Notes: generated by a model from the sequence alone, not told the origin. A stretch of DNA of 64,000 nt from Galeopsis tetrahit (GCA_963675135.1 OY776129.1:65133028-65197027), one strand, 5' to 3'. Shown: positions 46,101 through 55,265, counted from the first letter of the stretch. Numbers and translations are program-made.

Positions 46101-46550
46101 TTCAGCTTTCTTGACGGCTGGGGCCTTGCCATCCGGTTTAAGTTGCATCCTTTTTCCACAAAAGATGCTCATGTACTTCATCTCTTGGCCTAAGGCATAG
46201 TTCTCCACATCAATTATTCCAGTGGGCAACCTCAAATGCCTAAGTAGCACCTCGCTATTGATTTCAACCCTGTCCGATCCAATGAACGATTCGATACCAT
46301 CACCTCGTCTGGTGGCGTTCGCATAGAACATTAATACCTCCTCCTCCAAGACGACTTGCGGAAAGGCCTCCAGATATGGCCTTAATCCACACTGGATGCA
46401 CTTAGACAGAATCTCCTTGTTGTCATCCGTGTGTAGCCCTTTGAAAAATAACGAAGGCTCCACATGAACCCTTCCTTCAGTAGTGTATCTGCCTAAATCA
46501 AACCTCACTTGTCTGTTGGTTCTGACATCAAAGAGAGAAACAATCGACAT
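43140..46550 (-). CDS. Third ORF of the Sirevirus-like element (env-position protein)
   Basis: 1136 residues from ATG 46550 (MSIVSLFDVRTNRQVRFDLG); the frame is open 11 codons further up but without an ATG. The position, between pol and the 3' LTR, is that of the so-called envelope-like ORF of Sireviruses. Residues 1-270 look globular. FYANATRRGDGIESF followed by VEINSEVLLRHLRLPTG recalls the FYAN...INxxLxLP pattern of the 'putative plant transposon protein' domain (Pfam Transposase_32). A Ser/Thr/Pro/Glu-rich linker follows (about 290-480), then acidic and long coiled-coil parts (about 640-900), a bipartite basic cluster (KRKLAIEDESTEIVEKKRK) and a conserved-looking C-terminal block ending GGTLSD. 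I see no signal peptide and no convincing membrane segment, so an envelope function is not supported. Its role is unknown; nuclear or nucleic-acid-related activity is inference. Confidence 0.8.
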   Translation of the reverse strand: MSIVSLFDVRTNRQVRFDLGRYTTEGRVHVEPSLFFKGLHTDDNKEILSKCIQCGLRPYLEAFPQVVLEEEVLMFYANATRRGDGIESFIGSDRVEINSEVLLRHLRLPTGIIDVENYALGQEMKYMSIFCGKRMQLKPDGKAPAVKKAELLEIYRTLLDIASKMLLCATGSHDSVTQVKTRVMAAIYDGITNGNWFKLIADRIMYFERNVMVNQDTANWVVSKTVGYGNKLSILLPLLLPNKSDWSKGKPFHPLKFYLKAEALRKQVARRPSAPRQVLVDDSEAMPYADSSSSSGDESDDEVSEEAAKAESSGHDSEETHSEKEEESGAEVYRLVRVDSPTSPAELSPQVGSSSQSISFPLSLPVATKARSHRSRPRPIPQTSQALAALPLRASVPENTHKKDTTDTPTVVTPNLATSEPQETIDLILPLPSTENVEPSNPSTSDKTTVATATAELETPSTQTPSEVRFESLVYYPMCLREKRIRSKMIRNMKKQLASVDIDYSSEQFEKLIRICTWFALKKSGTDDLFEVILGMGGISNFMDWEMEQKENSGVKDHSELFPRKALVDLVKRLLSIPDGVLVDEFTFDIGTQTDLVEDEPKPEVAEVGIQTDEPTLELEDAESSEESESFELGVEDEEFMDAEMFTEDELVHKDVKAEVQSSTHGFPDGYLDELKTDLKEVVHSAIDEFLASKVKDVLVEQNQTLVDSSRELIVGEVNKMDSTFRTEMYAEVENFLKKQVDFSEKRSISFARSLAEESSKMERLYRVKITIADDQRREAQDQLVRSQAVLHELTAQNTLLRQTATHFKGELISSSRKLELTADRLDKMSHEKSQQKQIELATEAMKQAMIEEMTRFTSLFTLKATDEAKKGEETSKVQKVGEIELSTESDVKAAATAIEELRRPKRGKLVKKAELEELRAAELKKLEKGKGVASPEAEIQTRQVKRKLAIEDESTEIVEKKRKFAISKEEAHYASKKKIEKHIERLQKLKVNEDQMEDKFIDYFIDNEHRAEWNEVKNQWELDHWIIRKYGDTESQDELYSLFDRFMEGQHRMLWHLILRISAGANFNILVPGFPEWKCPMTSSGRRVDIIKIKKFEEELLDKEKIDDEEQTRLIHRRLLDAFCVPNVEGGTLSD

Positions 46551-47442
46551 AGTAGTATGAACTGAAGAGATTTGAGTTAGCAAGAAATCAATTTGAGAAT
46601 CAAACAGTTGTGAAAAACGTGAGGCGAGTTGAGTGAGGCAGTTGAGTTTTGTTAGAACATAAATTTTGATCCAATGGACAAGATTGATTGCATGGATCCA
46701 ACGGTTGGGGCTGTTGGAATTCTGTTTACGGAATCGAGAATATTATGTGATTTGATATTGTAAATTTTGGAATCCGCCCTTCTTATTGGTTAGGACAGAG
46801 GAGTGTACTCATCTGACCTAGTGTAGAAGAGTAATGCGCGAACTGGGTGTATACACCTCATTAAAATGGGAGTGTATTCATCCAATTCTGGAAACTTTCA
46901 ATTTTCATTACCAAATTACCATAATGTCCTTAATTCTTTGTGAGTAAACACTTAGCATATTTCAATTAATAGAAACACTTAGCTTGTCTGTTCGAGTCCA
47001 TCCAGAACAGACGAGTAGACTTAAGCTTCACAAGACGAGTTGGCTTGAGCACACAAGACGAGTTCCCCCTTCGCCTGTGCTTGTCTATTCTGAACATCGA
47101 ACGACTTCATGTACCTATCTTATCATATTTAACGTGTAATCGATAGTACAAGTAGAGTAACAATAAATAAGATGAATATCAATCCAAAGCAATGATCAAG
47201 GTTTCGAACAAGATGACTATTGACACACATAAGAGTCAACATAAGGATATTTAAGAAATCAGAGATTCCCCCTTAATTGTTTATTCTCTTAGTATTACCC
47301 TCAGCTTTACCAGCTTCCTCATCGGGTTGTCTGGTCATCCTGTCTAGCCTTGTATACCTGTCTGTTGTGTGAGTAGTTGAGTGCTTCTGGTCTAGTATTC
47401 TTGTCTCCTTGTTCTTGATGTACCTGTCTGGTTAGTACATCG
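46551..47442 (-). other. Sirevirus spacer between pol and third ORF
   Basis: This non-coding internal region carries two extra purine tracts on the minus strand (AATTAAGGGGGAAT at about 47262-47276 and GCGAAGGGGGAAC at about 47065-47078) and repeated ACAAGACGAGTT and AGTAGAC words. No frame of note. It could hold the promoter or splice acceptor for the third ORF. Confidence 0.6.
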
Positions 47443-50400
47443 CTATAGACAAGTAGGGTCTAAATCAATTAGCCCTAAACTAATGCATAACTCACGTAAT
47501 CGTGCCTCAGCTAATGGTTTTGTGAAAATATCAGCTCTTTGAAAATCAGTATGAATCTTTTCCATGTGAATGTCCTTCTTTTCTACATGATCACGTATGA
47601 AATGATGTTTCACATCAACATGTTTACAACGTGTGTGCAATACAGGATTTTGTGTAATGGCAATTGCACTATTACTATCACAGAAAATAGGAACATTTGA
47701 TTCATATAAATTGTAATCTCTAAGCTGTTGCATGAGCCAGAGTAGTTGACTACAACAGCTACCAGCAGCCATGTACTCGGCTTCGGTAGTAGAGGTAGCA
47801 ACACTAGTCTGCTTTTTCGAAAACCATGAAATGAGTTTTGTGCCTAAGAATTGACAAGAACCAGATGTAGATTTCCTATCTATTCTACAGCCACCAAAAT
47901 CAGAATCTAAGTAGCCACTTAGAGATAAATCATCATTTGAAGGATACCATATACCACGATTGATGGTTCCTTTCAAATATTTCAATATCCTTTTAGTGGT
48001 TTCCATATGACTCTCTTTTGGATTAGCTTGAAAACGAGCACATACACCAACAGAGAATGCAATATCAGGTCTACTAGCAGTCAAGTACAGTAATGAACCA
48101 ATTAGACCACGATAATATGTTTGATCAGCACACTTACCTTGTTCGTCTGGGTCCATTCTGTATGTAGGTAGCATAGGTACGCCAGCAGACTTGCATGTCT
48201 TAATACCATACTTATCTAGAAGATTTCTAGTATACTTTGCTTGATTTATAAAAATCCCTTCAGGGGTCTGTTTTACTTGAAGACCAAGAAAGTAATTCAT
48301 TTCACCCATCATGTACATCTCGAATTTACTTTGCATGAGTGTTGAGAAACTTTCACTCAGCTTTTTGTTAGGTGACCCAAAAATGATGTCATCTACGTAA
48401 ATTTGGACAAGTAAAATGTCTTTCCCTTCTTGTCTTCTGAACAAGGTTCGATCGACCTTGCCCTTAGTAAAACCATTTTCTAACAGGAAGAGAGAGAGAG
48501 TGTCATACCATGCTCTTGGAGCTTGTTTTAGTCCGTATAAGGCTTTCTTCAATCTGTACACCTGATTACCTTTGACTTCGAAACCTGGGGGTTGTTCAAC
48601 ATACGCTTCTTCCGCAAGAATACCGTTAAGAAATGCACTTTTAACATCCATTTGATATACAGTAAACTTCATGTGAGCAGCATATGCAAGGAACAATCGA
48701 ATGGCTTCTAGTCTAGCAACAGGAGCATATGTTTCATCATAGTCTATGCCTTCAGCTTGTGAGTAGCCTTGGGCAACTAGTCTAGCCTTATTCCTAACAA
48801 CTACATCATTCTCATCTTTCTTGTTTTTGAAAATCCATCGAGTGCCAACTACATTATGATGTTTAGGTCTATCGACAAGTTCCCAGACGTCGTTTCGAAC
48901 AAACTGGTTCAACTCGTCTTGCATAGCGATGATCCAATTACTATCAGCCAATGCCTCTTTAACAGTGGTAGGCTCGATAGATGAGAGGAAACAACACCAG
49001 CAAAACATAGTTGGACTAGACTGTTCTTGCGACTCAAAGAGTTGTCGTCTAGTCTTTACACCAATAGTAGAGTCACCAATGATATTTTCTGTATCATGCG
49101 CAGATTTCCATGTTTTTCTATTCTTAACAGGAATACTATCATCATCTATATCATGTACAGCATCATGCATATCAATATCATTTGTATCATCAATTTTCAC
49201 AGGAGTAGTAGAGTCAACTAGAGCAGGCATGTCTACTGGTCTAGAAGACTTACCTTGAGCACTTACTTTCACTTTGTCATCAGAGTCGAGGGCTTTCATG
49301 AATGGATTGTAGGCTTGAACGGATTCATATACCTCTGAGTCTTTATCAGATTCGATCGATAGATCAGTCACCTTTTCACTGATCTTGTCGGCAGACGAGT
49401 CCTGTCGAGATTCATCGAAAACCACATGTGGTGTTTCTTCCACACAAAGAGTTGAGTAGTTGAATACCCTAAATGCCTTGCTAGTCGAGGAGTATCCTAA
49501 GAATATCCCCTCGTCCGCTTTGGCATCGAAAGCATTCAACTTGCTCTTTCCATTGTTATGGATAAAACACTTACAACCAAATATATGGAAATATGAAATA
49601 CGGGGTTTTCTACCTTTCCAAACCTCATAAGGTGTCTTGCCTAAGACTTTGTTGATCGCACTCCTGTTTTGTGAATGACATGCAGTGTTGATAGCTTCAG
49701 CCCAAAACTTTTGAGGAGTGTTGAACTCAGCTAGCATGGTTCTACAGGCTTCTTTTAGAGTTCGATTCCTTCTTTCTGCTACACCGTTCTGTTGTGGTGT
49801 CCTAGATGCACTAGTTAGATGCTGGATACCACGTTTAGCACAAAAATCTTTGATATAGCTATTAATGAACTCAGTTCCTTTGTCACTATGAATCTTGACA
49901 ATGGACTGGTTCTTCTCAACTTGTAACTTCTTCAACAGATCAGGTAAAAGGGTTTGTGTATCACTCTTCTTGTGTAGAAAGACTACCCAAGTAAACTTAG
50001 AATAGTCGTCTACCACAACAAGTGTGTACCTTCTACCATTCAAGGTTGGAGGAGTTATTGGACCATGAAGATCCATATGTAGAAGTTCTAGAACTCTACT
50101 AGTTGAGAGAGTAGGAATTGACTTAAATGAACTTTTAACCTGTTTACCCTGTTGACAAGCCGTGCATACATGTGACTTGTAGTAGACCTCATTGGGAATA
50201 CCTTCTACAAGGTAATCTCTGGCTATCTTATTAAGAACCTTAAAGTTTAAGTGACAAAGGCGTCTATGCCAGAGCCACCCAAGTTCTTTTGGATTCTTAG
50301 TAAGTAGACAGGTGTCCCTCGGGCAACTGTTCCAATTCACTATATACACACTACCTTGTCTTACGCCGACTAGTAGGATTGTGTGTGTCCTTTTGTCTAT

Positions 50401-50730
50401 GATCTGACATTTGCGGCTTTTGAACTGCACCTTGTATCCACGATCACAAAACTGTGAGACAGAGAGTAAATTGTATCTCAGGCCTTCGACGTACGAGACA
50501 TCTTGTATCTCTACGTCACCATTCCGAATGTAACCAAATCCTTTAGTGATAGCAGTGGAACTATCACCAAATATCACTTTTGGTCCTTCTTGCTCATGAT
50601 AGCTTGATAAGAGAGCCTTGGTACCAGTCATGTGGTGTGAACAACCACTGTCAATGTACCAAGTTTCTCCTACTGAGCCACCCTTCTTATAGAAGTCAAG
50701 TCGACCCTGCAATAGATGATATTCAATAAT
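47443..50730 (-). CDS. pol: Sirevirus-like pol polyprotein
   Basis: The frame opens after a stop at 50731-50733 and runs to 47443. It has no ATG before the protease; the first Met is inside HHMTG, so translation must enter from gag by some recoding, or from a spliced mRNA. Domains (numbered from TTG 50712): protease WYIDSGCSHHMTG (18-30); GAG-pre-integrase with HHCC (LWHRRLCHLN...CTACQQGK, about 148-190); integrase (HMDLHGP, HSDKGTEF, NGVAERRNRTL); reverse transcriptase with IYVDDIIFGSPN (about 770); RNase H (STTEAEYMA, RCKHVDVKHHFIRD, DIFTKPLAEARL) to the end. The catalytic motifs are all present, so this copy looks enzymatically sound. Confidence 0.93.
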   Translation of the reverse strand: MIEYHLLQGRLDFYKKGGSVGETWYIDSGCSHHMTGTKALLSSYHEQEGPKVIFGDSSTAITKGFGYIRNGDVEIQDVSYVEGLRYNLLSVSQFCDRGYKVQFKSRKCQIIDKRTHTILLVGVRQGSVYIVNWNSCPRDTCLLTKNPKELGWLWHRRLCHLNFKVLNKIARDYLVEGIPNEVYYKSHVCTACQQGKQVKSSFKSIPTLSTSRVLELLHMDLHGPITPPTLNGRRYTLVVVDDYSKFTWVVFLHKKSDTQTLLPDLLKKLQVEKNQSIVKIHSDKGTEFINSYIKDFCAKRGIQHLTSASRTPQQNGVAERRNRTLKEACRTMLAEFNTPQKFWAEAINTACHSQNRSAINKVLGKTPYEVWKGRKPRISYFHIFGCKCFIHNNGKSKLNAFDAKADEGIFLGYSSTSKAFRVFNYSTLCVEETPHVVFDESRQDSSADKISEKVTDLSIESDKDSEVYESVQAYNPFMKALDSDDKVKVSAQGKSSRPVDMPALVDSTTPVKIDDTNDIDMHDAVHDIDDDSIPVKNRKTWKSAHDTENIIGDSTIGVKTRRQLFESQEQSSPTMFCWCCFLSSIEPTTVKEALADSNWIIAMQDELNQFVRNDVWELVDRPKHHNVVGTRWIFKNKKDENDVVVRNKARLVAQGYSQAEGIDYDETYAPVARLEAIRLFLAYAAHMKFTVYQMDVKSAFLNGILAEEAYVEQPPGFEVKGNQVYRLKKALYGLKQAPRAWYDTLSLFLLENGFTKGKVDRTLFRRQEGKDILLVQIYVDDIIFGSPNKKLSESFSTLMQSKFEMYMMGEMNYFLGLQVKQTPEGIFINQAKYTRNLLDKYGIKTCKSAGVPMLPTYRMDPDEQGKCADQTYYRGLIGSLLYLTASRPDIAFSVGVCARFQANPKESHMETTKRILKYLKGTINRGIWYPSNDDLSLSGYLDSDFGGCRIDRKSTSGSCQFLGTKLISWFSKKQTSVATSTTEAEYMAAGSCCSQLLWLMQQLRDYNLYESNVPIFCDSNSAIAITQNPVLHTRCKHVDVKHHFIRDHVEKKDIHMEKIHTDFQRADIFTKPLAEARLRELCISLGLIDLDPTCL

Positions 50731-50747
50731 TTAGGTACCCTGTTTGT

Positions 50748-53300
50748 TTATTGGGGTCCTGGGGGGTTAGTCGAGTTCAAAGGAATCCAAATATACATTG
50801 GAGTCTTGAACAAGTTTGATCTTTTAAGCTTTCGCCCATATTTGTTACAAAATAAGACCTTGTTGTCCTTCTCTGGCCTAACAGTCGAGTTCGGGTCTAC
50901 TCTTTGGAGATAGCCTTTCGACTTGATCTCTACTTGAGCAGGCACTTGTCTACGATAGTCAGAGTAGAGTTTGAATGCATTAGGTCCATACGGTTTATAG
51001 ACGCGTTTGGGTCTTTCCTCACTTAAAATATCGTATGATAGAGGTGGAGGATATAGGACAGCTTGTGTACGATATTTTGGAGCTACCTGTCTAGGTCTAG
51101 ACGAGTAGAGTTGAGACTGCCTTATAAATGGAGGTCTAGACTCTTGTCGTCTAGTCTGTACCTGTCTAGTACTCGTCTCCTCAGGATACCAGTCCTCGTA
51201 TCTGACCTGGTTGGGTCGTCCACGATTAGTGGTCCTTTGAAGATTAGTTCTAGATGGAGCAGGCTTGCTGTTACCATTCTTTTTACCTCCCTTGGTAATC
51301 AGAATGTTAACTTGAGCTTGTTTAGGTACAGTATCTTTAGAAGAAGTTCCAATATCGTATAACATTGGTCCTTTTCCTTTATCATTTGGCAAAAGTCTTG
51401 CTTTAATAGTAGTAGGGTTCTTAATGACTCGAGTAGACGAGCTAGATGACTCAGCACCTATACCAGTCTTGTCACCTGGATCTCTATACCTATCTGACAA
51501 TTCAAGGTTAATCTTTGAAGAGTTAACCAGGTCAGTAAGTTTGAGATCAAGTGTGACAACCTCGGTCTCTAAGAGCTTATTACGTTCTTCAAGTCTGTTG
51601 CACTTGTTCTTTAAAACATTGAATTCATTTCTCTCAGTTGCATGTGTCTTGAGTAGGTCTTGATATAACTTGTCTGTCAACGCACACTTTTCTTTGAGTT
51701 GACTCAACTCTTCAGTCAAGCGTTCATTTAGGACTGTTATATTAGGATCTACGTTTGACTGAGCTTCCTTAAGATCAATGATTTCTTGTTTTAATGCAAT
51801 GTTTTCATCACTGACTTCGATGAATGCTTGATTAGCAAGTAGAAGGTCATCTTCGACTGCACTAGTTGAGTGCTGAAGACTACTTCCTACTTCACTACTA
51901 GCAGTGTCACTTTCATCAGTTTCTGAATCATCACAAGATTGAAAAGATGTAGCAGATGATACCTCTTGGTCGATTTTAGCCATGCAGCATAGACCATCAT
52001 CTACTATGAGAGCTTCGTCGTGATCTTGATCAGTTGAGTGACTAGATGCGGACGATGGCAATTCATCTGAATCTGAGTCAGAGTCATTATTGACCATCAT
52101 TGCCTTATTGCCACGATTATATCTTCTTTCCCTTCTAGCTTTACGTTCTTCTCGATCGTCAGTGCTCAGGTCTGGGCATTCGTAAATGTAATGACCTGGC
52201 TTTTCACAATTATAGCACAAGAGATCATTAGTAGCCTTTTTAATAGGAGATTTGTCCCTACGTTTATCACGTCTATCAGAACGTTGAATCTTCCTATCGT
52301 CAGACTCTCTATCTCGCCTATTACCTTTCGAGACTTCGTCTCTCCTTTCGGAAGAGTTTCGGTCTCGTCTGGTCTCAGAAGAGTTCTTAGAAGTAGATGC
52401 TCTATGATCCCTATAGAACTTCTTGTATCTTCCGAAGCGTTTATTGAGCCTATCAAACTTTCTAACCATGAGACTCATCTGATCCTTTAAACTAAGATCA
52501 GTATCTAACTCATCTTTCACAGAGGCAGACTTAGTTCTAGACTTGGACCTGTCTACCTTAGAAGACTTAGAAGAGCTAGACTTAAAGGCAACGTTCTTAG
52601 ATACAACATGTTCTCTATCACTACTGGCTAGTGGTTCATCTTCGTCTAAATCAAACTCATGGGCTTTAAGAGTTTGAAACATGGTTTCAGCAGTCCATGT
52701 ATCAATATCTTGAGTGTTCTTAACAAGCATCTTTACCATTTTCCAACGGCTATCAAGACTCTTCAAAATCCTAAGATTGATCTCACGAGCAGTATAAGAT
52801 TTACCAAGTACTTCCAAATCATTCATGATCTTAGTAAAACGAGTATCCAGCTGGTCGATAGTTTCGCCTGCTTTCATCTGAAATGATTCAAATCTTTGGA
52901 CAGCTGTGGAGAGTTTGCTCTCTTTGATTAGGGAGGTCCCTTCACAAATGATAGCTAGTCTGTCCCACATCTCTTTGGCAGTCTTACATTTTAACACTTT
53001 TCCTAGATACTCGTTAGGAAGGGTGTGTAAAATGTAATTCTTTGCCAAACTATCCAAATTATTTTGACGCATTTCTTCTGAGGTTAGATCTGACCTGGGT
53101 TTCTTGACGAGAGTACCAATTGGTTTGCTTGGGTCAAGAACAACAGTATTTGGAATCATCGTAACAATGGGTCCTTCTGTGATGACAGAGATCATTAGGT
53201 CGTGCGTGGAACTGAAAATGGCTTCCATTCGCAGCTTCCAGTAGTCATAGTCCTGAACTTGGAACTTGGGTAACTTGTTAGCACTTATTTCAAGAGACAT
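50748..53300 (-). CDS. gag: Sirevirus-like gag polyprotein
   Basis: 850 residues from ATG 53300 (MSLEISANKLPKFQ). Residues 1-230 form the Copia gag domain (DYDYWKLRMEAIF, AKEMWDRLAIICEGTSLIKE, GETIDQLDTRFTKIMNDLEV). A basic Ser/Arg/Asp-rich stretch is followed by a CCHC zinc knuckle (about 360-373, CYNCEKPGHYIYEC) for RNA packaging. Acidic then coiled-coil segments (about 400-600) and an Arg-rich tail follow. The long C-terminal extension is typical of Sireviruses. The frame ends at TAA 50748-50750 just before pol, after NSTNPPGPQ. Confidence 0.93.
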   Translation of the reverse strand: MSLEISANKLPKFQVQDYDYWKLRMEAIFSSTHDLMISVITEGPIVTMIPNTVVLDPSKPIGTLVKKPRSDLTSEEMRQNNLDSLAKNYILHTLPNEYLGKVLKCKTAKEMWDRLAIICEGTSLIKESKLSTAVQRFESFQMKAGETIDQLDTRFTKIMNDLEVLGKSYTAREINLRILKSLDSRWKMVKMLVKNTQDIDTWTAETMFQTLKAHEFDLDEDEPLASSDREHVVSKNVAFKSSSSKSSKVDRSKSRTKSASVKDELDTDLSLKDQMSLMVRKFDRLNKRFGRYKKFYRDHRASTSKNSSETRRDRNSSERRDEVSKGNRRDRESDDRKIQRSDRRDKRRDKSPIKKATNDLLCYNCEKPGHYIYECPDLSTDDREERKARRERRYNRGNKAMMVNNDSDSDSDELPSSASSHSTDQDHDEALIVDDGLCCMAKIDQEVSSATSFQSCDDSETDESDTASSEVGSSLQHSTSAVEDDLLLANQAFIEVSDENIALKQEIIDLKEAQSNVDPNITVLNERLTEELSQLKEKCALTDKLYQDLLKTHATERNEFNVLKNKCNRLEERNKLLETEVVTLDLKLTDLVNSSKINLELSDRYRDPGDKTGIGAESSSSSTRVIKNPTTIKARLLPNDKGKGPMLYDIGTSSKDTVPKQAQVNILITKGGKKNGNSKPAPSRTNLQRTTNRGRPNQVRYEDWYPEETSTRQVQTRRQESRPPFIRQSQLYSSRPRQVAPKYRTQAVLYPPPLSYDILSEERPKRVYKPYGPNAFKLYSDYRRQVPAQVEIKSKGYLQRVDPNSTVRPEKDNKVLFCNKYGRKLKRSNLFKTPMYIWIPLNSTNPPGPQ

Positions 53301-53463
53301 GTTAACACAAGTAGATTAGTGCTAATTAGTTATATGATCAAGAAACAGGGAACACGGAACAGATAGGACAAGTATAGATCAAGAACACGTAAGCAAGTAC
53401 AATCAAGGACCAAGACTTCACCCTAAGTCTTAAGTCGGTTATCAAGAAACAGCAGTTCGTAAA

Positions 53464-53480
53464 CTACTGCTCTGATACCA
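53464..53480 (-). promoter_or_regulatory. Primer binding site of the Sirevirus-like element
   Basis: On the minus strand TGGTATCAGAGCAGTAG begins two bases after the 5' LTR. Its first 12 bases match the complement of the initiator-methionine tRNA 3' end. Confidence 0.92.
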
Positions 53481-53482
53481 CT

Positions 53483-54760
53483 TGTTGGTCCCAAGTTGAG
53501 TTGATATCGAGTAAGCTAGTGAAAATGTCTAGAGGGGGGTGAATAGACTTTTCAAAAATCTTTCGATATATCAGAATACGTAATGCGGAAATGATCAAAG
53601 TAACAATGAGCCCAATTCAAGATTATACTCAACTTATTATCGAGAACTCTGTTCTATACTCAACTAGTCAAGTCCAGTTAAGTAATTAAACAGTTAAGCA
53701 ATTAAAACAACTTAAAACAGTAAATCAACACACAAAGATTTATAGTGGTTCGACAACTTGTCTACGTCCACTCTCACAATCCCAGTTGTGATATTTTCCA
53801 CTAAACTCTTCAACACGAGTACAAAGTGTAGTTCCTGTCTTTTAAGTCCCAAGAAGAAGACTTAGATCTTCAACAGAAATATCACCAGATATATCTACGA
53901 TCTAACTAGAAATTTAACAAGTATCTAGCAACTTGATAAAACAACAAAATAAAACTTCTCTATCTTCAGTAGCAGCCTTCTGAATATGACTTCGTCTTCT
54001 GGCTTCTTTCTGAATCTTCAATGCACTCTGAGAGTAATCTTCAGTATGTAGCTTTAATATGCTTCAGTATCAAGTTTCAGTATGCGTAGTTGCAGTAACA
54101 GTAGTCTTCAAATGATCACCATCATGAAGTATTTGTAAACATCAAGAACTTAGTTAGTTGTAACCAACTTTTCTTGATAACTACCTTCAACTGAATCTTC
54201 TTATCAATCCACGTGTTTCTGTTACGAATTAGTTATTTCATAACTAACTTCTTTAATCCTTATCTTTATATGCGCTTTTGTAACTAACTTCATGTTGACT
54301 TGTCTTGTGTAGTCTAGTATGTACTGGTCTTGTAGTCCATCTGTCTTGAGTAGTAGACTGGTCTTCTCTTCTTGTGCAGTAGACTCTAATAGAACTAATC
54401 TAGTCCTAACAAGACTATTACATTACATTAAGCTTTTATAATACAAGCTTAGTCAACTTATGAACTATACAACAAATCTATCTATTACATAGAAAATATC
54501 ATGAGCTCTATACAACAATTATAGCTCAATAACAAACTAAGAAGAACACATATATGAAGTACTTATAAAACGTACTTATCTTTTAAATATAAACAACACT
54601 TATCTTTTATGTGAACTTCTACTGATCTGTTCAAGATGACTTCAACTCAACTAGACTAGATTAGTCAACACTTAGAAAATATTCAAACCACTTTTGGCTT
54701 ATCAAAACTTCATCTTATCTTTTCATCATTTAGGACTTGTCTAGGATTCATATCCCAACA
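53483..54760 (-). repeat. LTR (5' LTR of the Sirevirus-like element)
   Basis: 1278 bp, nearly identical to 41695-42971, with the ACACA target copy at 54761-54765. As the upstream LTR of a minus-strand element it holds the promoter; I did not fix a TATA box. Confidence 0.97.
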
Positions 54761-54865
54761 ACACACAAAAATAACTTTAAAAAAATGAAGATAGAAACAA
54801 GGGCCCTATAAACAGGACACAAAGAAGAAAAAAAAGGCTATACAAGTAACTAAAAACCCTTCACA

Positions 54866-55265
54866 CTCTTCAACAATCTAAAACAAATACCAACTGTTCC
54901 TCTACCATATATATTAATTTACATATCTTTTTATGTCAGTAAAATATCAACTCACCCTTTGTTTCCACGACGAATACTCTTAACCACTTCCTTAACTCCT
55001 CTCTTTAAGCAACTCACCCTTTCTTGAAAGGGAATCACAAGTAAAACAATGGATCTCAAACTATCGCATCTCGTCTCAGAATCCTAGGCTTGGGAAGAAA
55101 TTCTAAGAAAATAAAAACTTATTTTCAGTAATAATCAGTGCAAAACAATAATAAAAGCATTAGATCCAAACACAAAAACCCTTATTTATTCATATTAGCA
55201 GAAAAGTTTGGGTTTGTGGGAGGAAATTTGGAAAAGAGAGTAGAAACTCACTGAGTCAACTCAGT
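54866..55265. other. Intergenic DNA right of the Sirevirus insertion
   Basis: This continues the pre-insertion locus. No gene is recognised. A CAACTCACCCTTT-type word occurs twice (about 54949 and 55010). Confidence 0.4.

Larger units (their letters stand above)
41690..54765 (-). mobile_element. Sirevirus-like Copia retrotransposon, 13.07 kb, very young
   Basis: The element occupies 41695-54760, flanked by ACACA at 41690-41694 and 54761-54765. Its LTRs of 1277 and 1278 bp (TGTTGG...CCAACA) differ, as far as I can see, by one substitution and one G in a G-run. Minus-strand order: LTR, primer site, gag (850 residues), pol (protease, integrase, reverse transcriptase, RNase H), a spacer with purine tracts, a third 1136-residue ORF, polypurine tract, LTR. 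Long LTRs, a long gag with a zinc knuckle and coiled coil, several polypurine tracts and an ORF after pol are hallmarks of the Sirevirus (SIRE/Maximus) lineage of Copia. All three frames are free of internal stops. Confidence 0.95.

Noticed and set aside
43140..46550. Host gene instead of retrotransposon ORF
   Set aside because: It lies strictly inside the LTR-bounded element, in its orientation, between pol and the main polypurine tract.
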